Shown: positions 12,060-21,955 of the stretch, one piece after another
Numbering within the stretch: position 1 is the stretch's first letter
How the letters are laid out: the number at the start of each line of letters is the position of its first letter
Origin: Timema cristinae
Taxonomy: Eukaryota > Arthropoda > Insecta > Phasmatodea > Timematidae
Length of the DNA stretch: 64,000 bases
Direction: 5' to 3'
Assembly: GCA_039000515.1 (NCBI GenBank)
Contig: JBCFYV010000012.1
Location: 40,127,429-40,191,428 of the forward strand
Made by a program: the position numbers and the translations under genes
Notes under the pieces: model-generated
Databases searched by the model: none
Told to the model about the DNA's origin: nothing
What the model saw: only the letters and a program-made list of their open reading frames with translations

Positions 12060-12160
12060 ATGTAATGTGTTGAGGTGGGGAATATAAATAAATAATTTAA
12101 AGGAAATCTACCCATATTTGCGCTGAGGGAGAGTGTAAAACATCCTCAGGTGGTGGTCTG
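12060..12160 (-). mobile_element. SINE-A fragment
   Basis: Family words AAGGAAATCTACCCATATTTGCG and GGGAGAGTG, without head or tail. Confidence 0.45.
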
Positions 12161-12780
12161 ATGCCACATATAAAGTAGAAACGGGATATAAAGATACGGT
12201 ATCGTGCGGTTGAATAGCACTCGCTCATAGAAATTCAGTGTGGAAGGCAATAGTAAATCACCAGACTTTCTGAACTCCCCCAGTGCATGGTAAATCTACC
12301 ATATGATGTAGGCAGCACCAACCAGCCGAAGGCCTGAGAGTGTGATCAACTCCGGATGGATATAAATTACTTCAACCCTCGGATTGTTAGCTTAAAAAGA
12401 ATATGATAATAATCTTAACACAAGGGTAAAGGATGAAGGGGATGGCTAGAGGAAATGTGGGATGGAAACAAGGGAGTAGGATAGAATCTAGTAACAAAAC
12501 CTCAAATGGAAATTGTTCCTAGTGACCTTAACCAAGATTCTAACCCTGACCTATATGTACATGACGTGATCAAGTGTAGTGTGAGCATGATGCTTCAGAC
12601 TACTATGCCCTCATTTCAGGAATAAAAATCAACTATCATCATTCTATAATCTATTCATATGTGGTCGTTGGTGCTAGTAACCTAATATTTTAGCACCTAG
12701 ATCCAGTTGGGGGTAGAGGAATAGGAAGACTGGATGCGTGAAAATTTCCATCTATAAACTGTAATGAGCAATCTTTATGT
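12161..12780. other. No gene recognised
   Basis: A section around 12,200-12,360 has the look of a repeat (GGTATCGTGCGGTTGAATAGC, GCCTGAGAGTGTGATC) but I see no second copy in the window. Confidence 0.4.
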
Positions 12781-12794
12781 AAGTGTATAAACCC
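12781..12794 (+). mobile_element. SINE-A tail, left part, split by the LTR element
   Basis: AAGTGTATAAACCC matches the family tail up to its ACCC; the rest of the tail resumes at 19,913 after the retrotransposon. The last four bases (12,791-12,794) are one copy of the ACCC target duplication. Confidence 0.75.
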
Positions 12795-13398
12795 TGTAAC
12801 GTTCTGGATTTACGTTACCGCGATGGGCGCCTATTGCAGAATTATGATTAATACACTTTTCATTTTGACATGTTTTTTATTGCTGAATTAGTTTAATTAA
12901 TGCGAAAATAGATCATGTTGAACTATACGCGGGCTAGCGCGGACAGGTGTTGCTAGACGCCAAACTCCCAACTGACCACTACCATCTCCCAACTGAACAC
13001 TGCCTTTATGTTGCACCATCCCTTGTATATATTCCTTGGTCATGGAAGCTTCGAGAAGGTTTAGTTTAGAAAAACAAAATACAAGACAAAAACATCTCGG
13101 TGCTACTCGAAGCTTCGAGAGCCGGAAAAAGACTCAAGTTACATTTTAAAATCTCTCTTCGAACCTTCGAGAAGAGGAAGTTACTATTAAAATTATATAT
13201 ATTGTCAAACTGACTTGACTGGTGTCACGTGCGTGACGTCACTGATCAGTGGCTTTTGCCTTCTTAGAAGAAGAAGTGCTTTAAGCGCCATTTAATATAC
13301 TATATAATTTAAATGAAATAAGATATGTTTATAAAATTAGGACGATATTATTGTCAATGCTTTCACATACTTTTCAGGGGCAAATCAATTACATTACA
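12795..13398 (-). repeat. 3' LTR (604 bp)
   Basis: On the minus strand it runs TGTAATG...CGTTACA. It is identical to the 5' LTR except for C/A in the ACCACT(A/C)CCATC word (about 12,980) and one extra C in CCATC(C)CTTG (about 13,020). Heat-shock elements GAAnnTTCnnGAA lie at 13,045-13,057 and 13,161-13,173, and a weaker one at 13,109-13,121. Confidence 0.95.
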
Positions 13399-13410
13399 AT
13401 ACCCCCCAAA
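13399..13410 (-). other. Polypurine tract next to the 3' LTR
   Basis: Minus-strand TTTGGGGGGTAT abuts the TG of the 3' LTR. A G6 run here is the expected primer for plus-strand synthesis. Confidence 0.7.
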
Positions 13411-13484
13411 GTGTATCTGAAAGTAGAGACTTAGTCGTATACTTTTTGATACGCTTTGCTAAAAAAATTAAAGACGACATGATC

Positions 13485-13595
13485 ATTTTTCGCACACTCT
13501 GTATAAAATTTCACAAATAACAATATTTTGAAACATCCTGTATAAAATTTCACAAATTGGATAAATTCCATAATTTGGAACACTCTGTATAATGT
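13485..13595 (-). repeat. Short tandem repeat in the element's 3' region
   Basis: Three unequal units share (A)CACTCTGTATAA or ACATCCTGTATAA, two of them followed by AATTTCACAAAT. Confidence 0.7.
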
Positions 13596-13652
13596 TGTTC
13601 TTGAATGATAATAATATTTGAAGTGGTGTTCTCCGACGGTAAGTTTACATGA

Positions 13653-13657
<5 letters not shown>

Positions 13658-13721
<64 letters not shown>
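13658..13721. repeat. (TA)n microsatellite inside the LTR element
   Basis: 64 bp of uninterrupted TA units. Confidence 0.97.
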
Positions 13722-13723
<2 letters not shown>

Positions 13724-16372
13724 AAGTTATATAAATCAAACATTAAAATATAAAATGTTAATCAAAAAGTTGAAATTAGATAAATCAAATATCAAGATAT
13801 AAAATTGTTAAGTATTATTACAATTAATTGAAATAAAATAATCTAAGTTTATTATATAAAAATTTGGATTTAATATAAAGATTTGAATTTAATTATTACT
13901 AATCAAAGTTTTTTATTTTTTATTTAAAAAAACAAAATTCGTTGCTATAACGTCCTTAAGATTGATTAAAATACATTCTTGTTAATAAAAAATCGAATAT
14001 AATTGTCACTAATCAAAGTGTCTTAATTATTTATTGGTTTAAACACTTCGTTGCACTTTTTATTTCAATGATCCTTCACGGATCCTCTTTTAATTATTAG
14101 AATTATTTTGATGATCCTTCACGGATCCACTTTTACTATTATTATTTTAACATACTTAAGAACACTCTTAATGCTACACATACCCTTAAAAGCCTGACGG
14201 CCAAATTCGCTATATGAGCCATCACTTGAAATACATTTACTGAATACTTAGCTTAAAAACACAAAAAAGGATAATTCACAAAATAAACTTAATTACTTAA
14301 AAGATAATATATTACATTGTTTCGAACAGAGAAAGGATAATAATAGAACATCTGAATCACCTTACCAAAATCTTTATTTATAAGAATACCTAAACTCAAA
14401 ACAAATTTAAAATACTTGAAATATATAGACGATAATCTTGGAATAATAAAATATTTAAAATTATTTTTTCCCCTTAATTGAATAATTAATTTCACATTAG
14501 TGAAAAAAAAATCTTTACCTGCATCTTTCTGTTGATTACAATCTTTTGACTATTGCCTATTTGCCTTAGGCATAAACATGAAATTATAATAAAATCTTTT
14601 ATAGTAGCCTAATTAGGTCTAACACCCTAATTAGCTCTCATCCTTGTTAATACATTAGCATTATTACATCACGTAATCACAGAATACCCTTTTAAACTTT
14701 TTCACAATCTCCTCAATATCTTTAAATTTTAATCCAGAATTAACCATTGGATATTTATCGCATATTATATAGTGGAAAGCTTAAGCCTCTGCCTCATTTA
14801 TTATAACTGACTCTTTGTTGCGTTGTGCTAACTCTATGTTTGTGAATACCTGCTACCTGAACTTTGGTGATCCGTTTGACTCACCACTTATAAAAATGAA
14901 ATTATTCTTCATGGCTTAATACACCTTACTCAAAAAACCTCAACTTCCTCACTCAATAAACCTAATCTCCTCAACGCTGCTAGATGCCCTCGGGCCATCC
15001 TTAAACTCATAACGACGATTAATTAATCTAGATCATGGCTTGCCCATAGCTAAGACCATATCTGAAAAAACCTCAACTCCACTTTCTCAACCTATATACC
15101 TCAATGAAAAGACCTCAACTCCACTATCTGAAAAAATGCTTTTAAACAAGACTCTACTGGCCTCTTATTTCCACTCACCTTAACATACTGTAATAAGCAC
15201 TCAAGTGCATATCTAAATTAATCTCTCTAGATATCTTAGATCATACTCTTCAGCTTATCAGCCTACTTTGTGATTTCTTTAATATATGAATCAAAATCGT
15301 TGAATTTATTGCCATTTAATTAATTGAATTAAAACAACCCCCCACATAAATATTAAAATCCTTATCTTGATTATAAAAAAAATGCATCATTGATGAAATA
15401 ATATATTTATTCAGATTTCCAAGATCGTCTATTAATTATTTATATCTCCTAACCTTTTCTTAAACTGAAATTATAATTTTTATTTATTTATTTTTTTTAC
15501 TCAAATTTGCCTTGTTAGCACAATTTTATCTCAAATTATTACTTAAGCAATAGTTTACAATTAACAAAAATTATGACCTACTCTTAGAATATACTTAGAC
15601 CCTAATCTATCCTCGCGTGATTTCAGGTTTTCACGCTCCTCCAGCTGACAAACTTATCCAAGCCCTCACCTAACCTTCTATCTGATGTTCTCCCTTGCAT
15701 GCTTCTAAGGGTCCATGCCCCCTCCTTATCTGTTCTCCTATTTTGATTTATACAACTTTCTAAAATTATGCTAAGTCCAAATGTTATTAATCTAAATTGA
15801 TAAGAATTTATATTTTTATACTTATAGATTTTATACTTAATGTACCGGGTTTGACTCTGACTTATTGAACTAATAAAAATAAGTGATTTTATCTTTCGTG
15901 GCCAAAGTCAGTTTGTGTTGTCGTCTTAGCTTTGCGATGTAGGAATGACAATAGATGACCGACCACCTGTATTAAGTGCGACGTAGGAATGAATGTATAG
16001 AATTTGTTTTACAACCCTCTCAATTTTTACAAAAGAAGGTTTAACTTCCTTTTCAGAAACTAAAAAGATTAGTCTCACTTTTCATGTTTGGTCGTTTATG
16101 GTTTCTTTACAATTTATATTTTGAGATGTGTTTCAGGTGTGACATTTTTACCTTTCTTCAAACTAGTACGCAGTTATAATTCTGCAGAATTCTGAGTATA
16201 TTTTAACCACTGCGTATTTCCTAGGAAGAAAAAGCCATTTTAGCATCTCTCTCATCTTGTTAGTTTTTGTGCTACAGGTCCAGGTTCGAACTCTTGCATA
16301 GTCATTTTATTATTTAATTATGTAAATAAAATCCTGTTCCTATCCTTTATAATTAATATAGCTGAAAAATGT
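13722..16372 (-). other. Non-coding 3' part of the LTR element
   Basis: About 2.7 kb without a frame above 70 codons. It holds small internal repeats: GATCCTTCACGGATCC twice (about 14,070 and 14,113), AAAACCTCAACT(T/C)C several times (14,930-15,125) and GTAGGAATGA twice (15,939 and 15,982). No envelope-like or pol-like translation is recognisable. It may be non-coding spacer or decayed sequence. Confidence 0.6.
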
Positions 16373-16800
16373 TTAGATATCTGTCTTGCTATGATAGGGT
16401 TTTAATTCTGTGACATTAAAAACACCTCTAATCTTAAGAGTCTCAGGGTCTTGAATTAAGTATACATTTTGACCTATTTGATGTTTTACCTGATATGGTC
16501 CTTCATATAGTAAAAATAACTTTTTTACTTCCTTATTCAAAGCTGATGATAACTGATGATTTTTTACAAGAACTAACTGGCCATTTACGTATTCAATAGG
16601 TTTAAGAATCTTTTTATCATGGTACCGGGTTCGTTTCTCTGCTGTATCTTTTAATCTTTTTGCCGCAAGATGTAATTTAGTTTGGTGATCTATTTCTAAC
16701 CTTGCTTGTTGCTACTTATAAGTGTTTATTTTACAATTTCTACAAGTACGCACAACCTTCTCTTGCACAGGAAATATTACTTTTACGTCGCTGAATTTGT
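16373..16800 (-). pseudogene. Integrase remnant: zinc-finger tail joined to the C-terminal GPY/F domain
   Basis: Read on the minus strand. A first stretch (about 16,785-16,718) gives VVRTCRNCKINTYK, which looks like the CxxC end of the integrase HHCC zinc finger. An in-frame TAG follows, then about 113 open codons to TAA at 16,375-16,373. That part starts ARLEIDHQTKLHLAAKR (the helix after the catalytic core), continues RYHDKKILKPIEYVNGQLVLV, and contains LLYEGPYQV, the GPY/F module of gypsy-type integrases, ending VTELKPYHSKTDI. The D,D-35-E core that should lie between finger and tail is absent, as are protease, RT and RNase H upstream. It has no plausible start codon and lies 3' of gag in the order expected for pol. 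Non-functional as an enzyme. The zinc-finger reading is less certain than the GPY/F one. Confidence 0.8.
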
Positions 16801-16950
16801 GCTTTTTTAAATTTACTTAAATTTATATTTTAAACTTTTCTTACTACAACTAAATTATTATAGTTACCCTTATTTCACTTATTTAAAATTTAAATCTTTA
16901 ATTTAACTGCTAATTTTTTACATTTATATAATCCGAAATTTAAAGTTTAT

Positions 16951-18840
16951 TTAATTGCCTCCTGGATCAAATATTTTTTGTGAGTCGTACTCATTTAAGT
17001 ATGATGTCCCTGAAAATGGTGGTACATAATTAAAATTTGGAGGTTGATGTACTTGATTGGTTGTGAATCTGGGGTTACCTGCATTGTTATTTCTAGTAGT
17101 TTGTCTATCACTAGAATTTGTTTGCCTCGAAGGTCCTTGGTTCCTATCCTGTCGATATTCTATTCTAGGATGTGGATATTTTCTATTTTGCTCTGGTATT
17201 GGATAATTATTTTGATATCTCTGCCTATCTTGTCCATTATTAATTTCTTTGAATTGAGGGTTTGTTGATTGCCTATACCTATCAATATTATATTTGTTTG
17301 TCTGATCATTGATTTCTTTGTTTCTTTGATATCTATCGTCAAATGCCATTAATACTCTCTCTACTTCTTTGATGTTTTGTTTATTTATGCTAATGAGAAC
17401 ATCTTGTACTGGAGTTGGAAAATGATTCATTAGAAGACCTATCAATCTATCCTCTACTACTGGGTATCGCAAATATTTCGCCTGTGTCACAAATTTATTG
17501 AAATATTCACTCATAGTACCATCCTTGTCGTTATATTTTCCATTAAAAATTAATTGTAGAAAATCATCCTGCATATTTTGAGACCAATATTTTTCCAAAA
17601 ATATTTCCCTAGCCTGCTCGTATGTCTCCCATTCACTCTCTATACTATCTGTCCAGGATTTCGCCTCATCTTCTAGGCCTGATAAAAATATCTCTATTTT
17701 GACTTTTTCATTTATTCTTTCTCCTTTAAATACTCTTTCTACTTTATTTATATATTGTACTGCTGAAATGTTTCCTCTCTTTCCTTTAAATTTTGGAATC
17801 AGTGCTAATGACGTTTCTCTTAGTCCCTTAGCAAATAGGTTGGTAGTATCGTGTAAGTTACTAGATTCCCCTAGATTTGTTTGATTTTCAACCACAAAAT
17901 CGGTTAGTTTTTTATCTAGTTTTTCTACTGCCTTATTTACGATCCCATCTATCTGTTCTTTAATTAAAATTTTATTCGTGTCTTGCTGAGAATCAAGTAC
18001 TGATTTTACCTCATTTATTTCTTTTTCAAGGTTGTGTTGGACTACCTTAACGTTAGTTTGTGTATGTTCTACCTGTTCCTTTAACCCTTTAATTGATTCT
18101 TGTTCTACTGTTTCTATTTTATTTTTATTGGCTGAAATCTATTCCATTAACTGGAATTGTCCTTTCCTTAAGTTTTCATGCTTTTCAATTAAAATCTGTT
18201 TTACTTTTTCCTGTTCTATCACTTTTGTGTCTACCTCATTTAACTGTACTGCTAAGTTTTGATGAACCGTCTCTAATTGGTCTATTTTTTGCTCTACATA
18301 ACCAAATCTCTGATCACAAACCTCCTTACTTAACTCTATTTTAGCACTTAGATCTTTATTGATTTGTTCAAGTTTAGTCTGATTTGTATCTATTTTCTGA
18401 TTAATTGCCTGGGTATTTGCATATATTATTTGATTAATCTCGTGTCTACTTGTATCTATTTCCTGTTTAGTTGCATCTATTATTTCGTGTTTAGTTTCCT
18501 TTATTTCCTGGCTGCTTTTATCTATTTTCTGATTAATTTCTTGTAACATTTTCTGATTACTTTCTTGTAACATTCTCATAAGTTGATTTAAATCTACTAT
18601 GGGTTGCTCCATATTTTGTTCCTTACTCTTTTCTCTTTCTTCCTCATCTACTATAACATTTCTTTCTTTTTCTGTCCTATCTCCTTCTCTCTCTCCCTCT
18701 GCAAATGACTCTCCAATGTCCTGTTCACTTTCTCTTATTTCCTCATCTGATTGTTCTAGATATAACTGATTCCTAGGTCTATTTTCAGCTACCTCTTCAG
18801 AATAGCTACTAGCGTCACTATTATCATTTGAATCTGCCAT
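16951..18840 (-). pseudogene. gag: gag of the LTR retrotransposon, one in-frame amber stop
   Basis: Structural protein that packages the element's RNA. A single frame of 630 codons runs from ATG at 18,840 to the stop at 16,953-16,951, broken only by TAG at 18,141-18,139 (codon 234). Codons 1-70 are acidic and Ser/Glu-rich. Codons about 75-330 are rich in Q, K, E, I and N with heptad-like spacing, probably a long coiled coil. Codons about 348-500 hold a Retrotrans_gag-like capsid region (IPKFKGKRG, ...FLSGLEDEAKSWTD..., ...ARE-IFLEKYW..., MSEYFNKFVTQAKYL). The C-terminus is Q/N/P-rich with no CCHC zinc knuckle. A possible restart ATG is at 17,895 (codon 316), which would still give the whole capsid region. 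The stop is either a recent mutation or, less likely, a readthrough site. Confidence 0.85.
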
Positions 18841-19309
18841 TTTTTAATTATTGTTCCCTTAATTTAAATAAAAAAATTTTTTTTTTACTGTTCCACCCCC
18901 AAAATGCACAAATGACAAATATATTTTTCACTATTTAATTTAAGTTTCTGTTGATGACTTATCTGTGATATCTTCTTTAGACTCGTCTCCACCCCTTGTC
19001 TCCTTTGGTGATGGTAAGCTGCTTCTCTCGGTCCTCGGCGCTGCTTACTGCTTATCTTGGTCCTCGGCGTTGCTTCCTGCTTTATCTCGGTGCTGCTTCC
19101 TGCTTATCTCGGTCCTCGGCGTTGCTCTGCTGCTTATCTCGGTCTTCGGCGTTGTCCTCTACTACTTACCTCGGGGAGGTATCTCGTGCTGTATCTTGGG
19201 GAGGTATCTTGTGCTGTATCTCGGGGAGGTAATTCGTGCTGTATCTCGGGGAGATAATTCGTGCTGTATCTCGGGGAGGTAATTCATGCCCCTAAGTTGG
19301 GAAGCCAAT
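18841..19309 (-). other. 5' leader of the LTR element with two tandem arrays
   Basis: Between the 5' LTR and the gag ATG. Nearest the LTR (about 19,165-19,290) there are about five 27-28-bp units with the plus-strand core TCTCGGGGAGGTAATTCGTG. Further on (about 19,027-19,160) are units built on CTTATCTCGGTCCTCGGCG. The arrays leave open frames on the plus strand in several phases, which are not genes. GC is well above the rest of the element. Confidence 0.85.
19289..19307 (-). other. Putative tRNA primer-binding site
   Basis: Two bases after the LTR end the minus strand reads TGGCTTCCCAACTTAGGGG; TGG would pair with a tRNA CCA end. I do not assign the tRNA. Confidence 0.55.
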
Positions 19310-19390
19310 TGTAACGTTCTGGATTTACGTTACCGCGATGGGCGCCTATTGCAGAATTATGATTAATACACTTTTCATTTTGACATGTTT

Positions 19391-19396
19391 TTTATT
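19391..19396 (-). terminator. LTR polyadenylation signal AATAAA
   Basis: AATAAA on the minus strand about 120 nt downstream of the proposed start site, so R would end shortly after it. Confidence 0.6.
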
Positions 19397-19512
19397 GCTG
19401 AATTAGTTTAATTAATGCGAAAATAGATCATGTTGAACTATACGCGGGCTAGCGCGGACAGGTGTTGCTAGACGCCAAACTCCCAACTGACCACTCCCAT
19501 CTCCCAACTGAA

Positions 19513-19545
19513 CACTGCCTTTATGTTGCACCATCCTTGTATATA
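19513..19545 (-). promoter_or_regulatory. LTR core promoter: TATA box and initiator
   Basis: TATATA starts at 19,545 on the minus strand; the A of CAGTG (19,516) is 29 nt downstream, the spacing expected for a TATA/Inr pair. A second Inr-like TCAGTT lies a few bases further on. Confidence 0.6.
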
Positions 19546-19558
19546 TTCCTTGGTCATG

Positions 19559-19687
19559 GAAGCTTCGAGAAGGTTTAGTTTAGAAAAACAAAATACAAGA
19601 CAAAAACATCTCGGTGCTACTCGAAGCTTCGAGAGCCGGAAAAAGACTCAAGTTACATTTTAAAATCTCTCTTCGAACCTTCGAGAA
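19559..19687 (-). promoter_or_regulatory. Three heat-shock elements in the LTR
   Basis: GAAgcTTCgaGAA (19,559-19,571) and GAAccTTCgaGAA (19,675-19,687) are perfect three-unit HSF sites. GAAgcTTCgaGAG (19,623-19,635) has two perfect units and one G mismatch. All lie within 145 bp upstream of the TATA box and are also intact in the 3' LTR. HSF binding is inferred from the consensus nGAAnnTTCnnGAAn. Confidence 0.75.
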
Positions 19688-19739
19688 GAGGAAGTTACTA
19701 TTAAAATTATATATATTGTCAAACTGACTTGACTGGTGT

Positions 19740-19762
19740 CACGTGCGTGACGTCACTGATCA
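19740..19762 (-). promoter_or_regulatory. E-box and CRE-like sites in the LTR U3
   Basis: CACGTG (19,740-19,745) and TGACGTCA (19,748-19,755) are followed by the palindrome CACTGATCAGTG (overlapping 19,753-19,764). Confidence 0.5.
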
Positions 19763-19912
19763 GTGGCTTTTGCCTTCTTAGAAGAAGAAGTGCTTTAAGC
19801 GCCATTTAATATACTATATAATTTAAATGAAATAAGATATGTTTATAAAATTAGGACGATATTATTGTCAATGCTTTCACATACTTTTCAGGGGCAAATC
19901 AATTACATTACA

Positions 19913-19948
19913 ACCCGAACAAGTAATAAGACGCGGTTTGAAAAATAA
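19913..19948 (+). mobile_element. SINE-A tail, right part, split by the LTR element
   Basis: ACCCGAACAAGTAATAAGACGCGGTTTG continues the tail broken at 12,794; ACCC (19,913-19,916) is the second target-duplication copy. Confidence 0.75.
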
Positions 19949-20937
19949 AAGTTAGTCTTCACGTATTGTACATATACTAGACATAAACACAAATGGTTTA
20001 ACAAACTGCACGCTCTTGAGAGAGTCTTTTCTAATTTTGGGGAGCAGAATGATTAAGGTGAAACGTTAATAAAATACACCACAATAAGGGAAGTTAAAGA
20101 ATCATTGCTAAAAAAAACTGCCTAGTATTTTATACATCAAACCACGTATTCAGGAATCAGTGAGTCAGCCTCACTAACCGTGCGTCCATTCCTGCCCATT
20201 CTTGGTATATTAGCATCCACAGAAACCATAATGGAGTTCTTTTTTTCATTTTAAGTATTGTTCATAAAATGTATCGATCGATTTCTATCGCCACACACAC
20301 ACACTCAGAGACCAGCAAACAAAATTGCCTAACTAGTCACACACCCTTGTACGTTAATTCTTGTATACAGAAAACAAGGATCACGGGTTTTGACCAGGGG
20401 GGCTAAAAGGGAGTGCGATGGTAGCACTGACAAGGTTTAGTGGGGGTTAAAGGGATGGGGAGGGGGGGGAGGGGAGGTACAAACAAGTCATGTTTGAGTT
20501 GCGTAACCGGGCCGATGTTTCTACCGTTGTTTCATTCCCTAAAGCGATTATCTAGGGAAGGGTTTATTTGTCATCGGATGTTTCCTCTCTGTATATGCCT
20601 ATTATAGGGCCCCACATCCTTCATCCTTGTGACGTATAGTGTAATTAGTTGGATGTATACATTGATTGCTAACAGGATTATATTGACAAGTCTTTTTTAT
20701 GTAAACATAATCAAATATATTTAAAATTTTAAAAATAAAATGATTTTTTAGGTAATTTTTTTCACACATTTCTACTCTTGAGAAGAGTAATGTTTCATTC
20801 CAGCACACAGATAAAATTACAATTCTGAATCTGTCTCTAATTTTTTTTTAGTCTGTCTTACCTTGATTGATATACCATGGCCCTATATAATGCCCTCTCC
20901 CTTAAACATGGGAGATATTTCAGTACTTTCAGTATTG
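19949..20937. other. No gene recognised; short (CA)n near 20,292
   Basis: Contains a CA run (about 20,292-20,304) and a G-rich segment (20,456-20,480). No coding similarity. Confidence 0.5.
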
Positions 20938-21035
20938 ACGAATCCTGGATAGCTCAGTGGTGAACCATTGGCTTGCTAAGTCAAAGGTTTAAGGTTAGTT
21001 TCCCGTGTACAGATGCCATTTTTTTAAATTAATTC
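20938..21035 (+). mobile_element. SINE-D, tRNA-like head, copy
   Basis: TGGATAGCTCAGTGGTGAACCATTGG has a box A. The hairpin TTGGC-TTGCTAA-GTCAA follows with GCT where an anticodon would be, then a box-B remnant and CCCGTGTACAGATGCC. The head resembles a tRNA-Ser(GCT) but lacks a matching acceptor stem, so it is a SINE head and not a gene. Confidence 0.7.
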
Positions 21036-21184
21036 AAATTAATTTAATTGTGGTTTACTCCATACAGACATTCCTGCCATTTCAATGATTTGGAACCTGT
21101 GTAATTATATTAAATGAAAATCGCTTTAATTACAATCCTGTATTGTATACTTGACAGCATAACAGCCCTCATGAGTCGCAGATG

Positions 21185-21395
21185 GCTGTCGTATCTGATA
21201 ACTCATATATTAATTAATCACTCATATTATGTAACTGACAATTTTCATACGTTCATCACAGACTAAGCCTTAAACTATGAGGGAAGAATGACAATGAGTA
21301 GGGGATGAATCCTGGATAGCTCACTAGTGAAGAATTGGCACGCTAAGCCAAAGGTACCCGCTTCGATTCCTATGTACAAGTGTAATTTTTCTTCA
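21185..21395 (+). mobile_element. SINE-D copy with upstream body
   Basis: The head at 21,304-21,380 keeps a perfect TTGGC-ACGCTAA-GCCAA stem. The 118 bp before it (CATCACAGACTAAGCCTTAAACTATGAG...) align with 31,700-31,825, so the repeat unit is longer than the tRNA-like part. Confidence 0.65.
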
Positions 21396-21755
21396 ACAAA
21401 TTAAATTAATATAGCTATTATATTTATTGTGTTAGTATGAAACTTCAATAAAACAGTAGTACTTGTCTATGAATTTAATATTATGTACAGCAGATGATTA
21501 CTCAAGGTCATCTATAAATAATTACTGTCGCTTATTTACTCAATAAATATCGTAGAATCACTGTGATAGACAGCTTTAATAGCAGTAGAAAACTAGTTGT
21601 GTGTAATCCCTACAAACAGCTAGTCAACCACCTACAATCTTTGCCGGCACTCATGACTCATGTGTAGGGACTAGGCAAGGAGTTGTTGGGTAGAATTAAA
21701 TGGTAGGTGTTAAACGCAGTTGTTTCCAATGGGGGTGCCACGATGGTCCATATAG
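21396..21755. other. No gene recognised
   Basis: AT-rich; nothing beyond the SINE body identified. Confidence 0.5.
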
Positions 21756-21955
21756 GTGGCTAGAAAATGTGGAAGATTGAATATAAATTAAGTGTACCCA
21801 CATTTTTGTGGAGGGAGAACGGAAAAATATTTTTTTCCAAAGCAGTACACTCAACCAGGATTTGAGCCCTGATCTCATTGTAATATGCAATATAGTCTAA
21901 CACAAAAAAGACCCTTAGACCATGCAGCTACCAAATACAATTTTGTGATAGTTAA
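21756..21955 (-). mobile_element. SINE-A copy, 3'-truncated
   Basis: AAGTGTACCCACATTTTTGTGGAGGGAG, box-B side CAGGATTTGAGCCCTGAT, then the head ending CCTTAGACCATGCAGCTACC. Confidence 0.7.

Larger units (their letters stand above)
12795..19912 (-). mobile_element. LTR retrotransposon, recent insertion, pol-deleted
   Basis: A 7.1-kb element on the minus strand: 5' LTR (19,912-19,310), primer-binding site, repeat-rich leader, gag (18,840-16,951), integrase remnant (about 16,800-16,373), 3 kb of non-coding AT-rich DNA, purine tract, 3' LTR (13,398-12,795). LTRs begin TG and end CA and are flanked by ACCC (12,791-12,794 and 19,913-19,916). Comparing the LTRs base by base I find one substitution and one single-base indel, so the insertion is young. 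Protease, reverse transcriptase, RNase H and the integrase catalytic core are all missing, so movement would need enzymes from a relative. The GPY/F-type integrase tail and Retrotrans_gag-like Gag point to the Ty3/gypsy group. LTR and gag boundaries are firm; the group assignment is an inference. Confidence 0.93.
19310..19912 (-). repeat. 5' LTR (603 bp)
   Basis: Starts TGTAATG at 19,912 and ends GTTACA at 19,310 on the minus strand. From 5' to 3' it contains a CACGTG/TGACGTCA cluster (19,755-19,740), three heat-shock-element clusters (19,687-19,559), TATATA (19,545-19,540), a CAGTG initiator-like site (A at 19,516) and AATAAA (19,396-19,391). This order gives a sensible U3-R-U5 layout. Confidence 0.95.

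Noticed and set aside
13399..16372. Envelope gene in the 3' region of the LTR element
   Set aside because: No frame above 70 codons and no signal peptide, membrane segment or glycoprotein-like motif.
18965..19282. Three overlapping plus-strand frames of 66-105 codons
   Set aside because: Created by tandem arrays in the retrotransposon leader, whose period leaves several phases open.
20938..21020. tRNA-Ser(GCT) gene
   Set aside because: The anticodon-like hairpin is good, but the acceptor stem and T arm do not close and the sequence recurs with SINE body.
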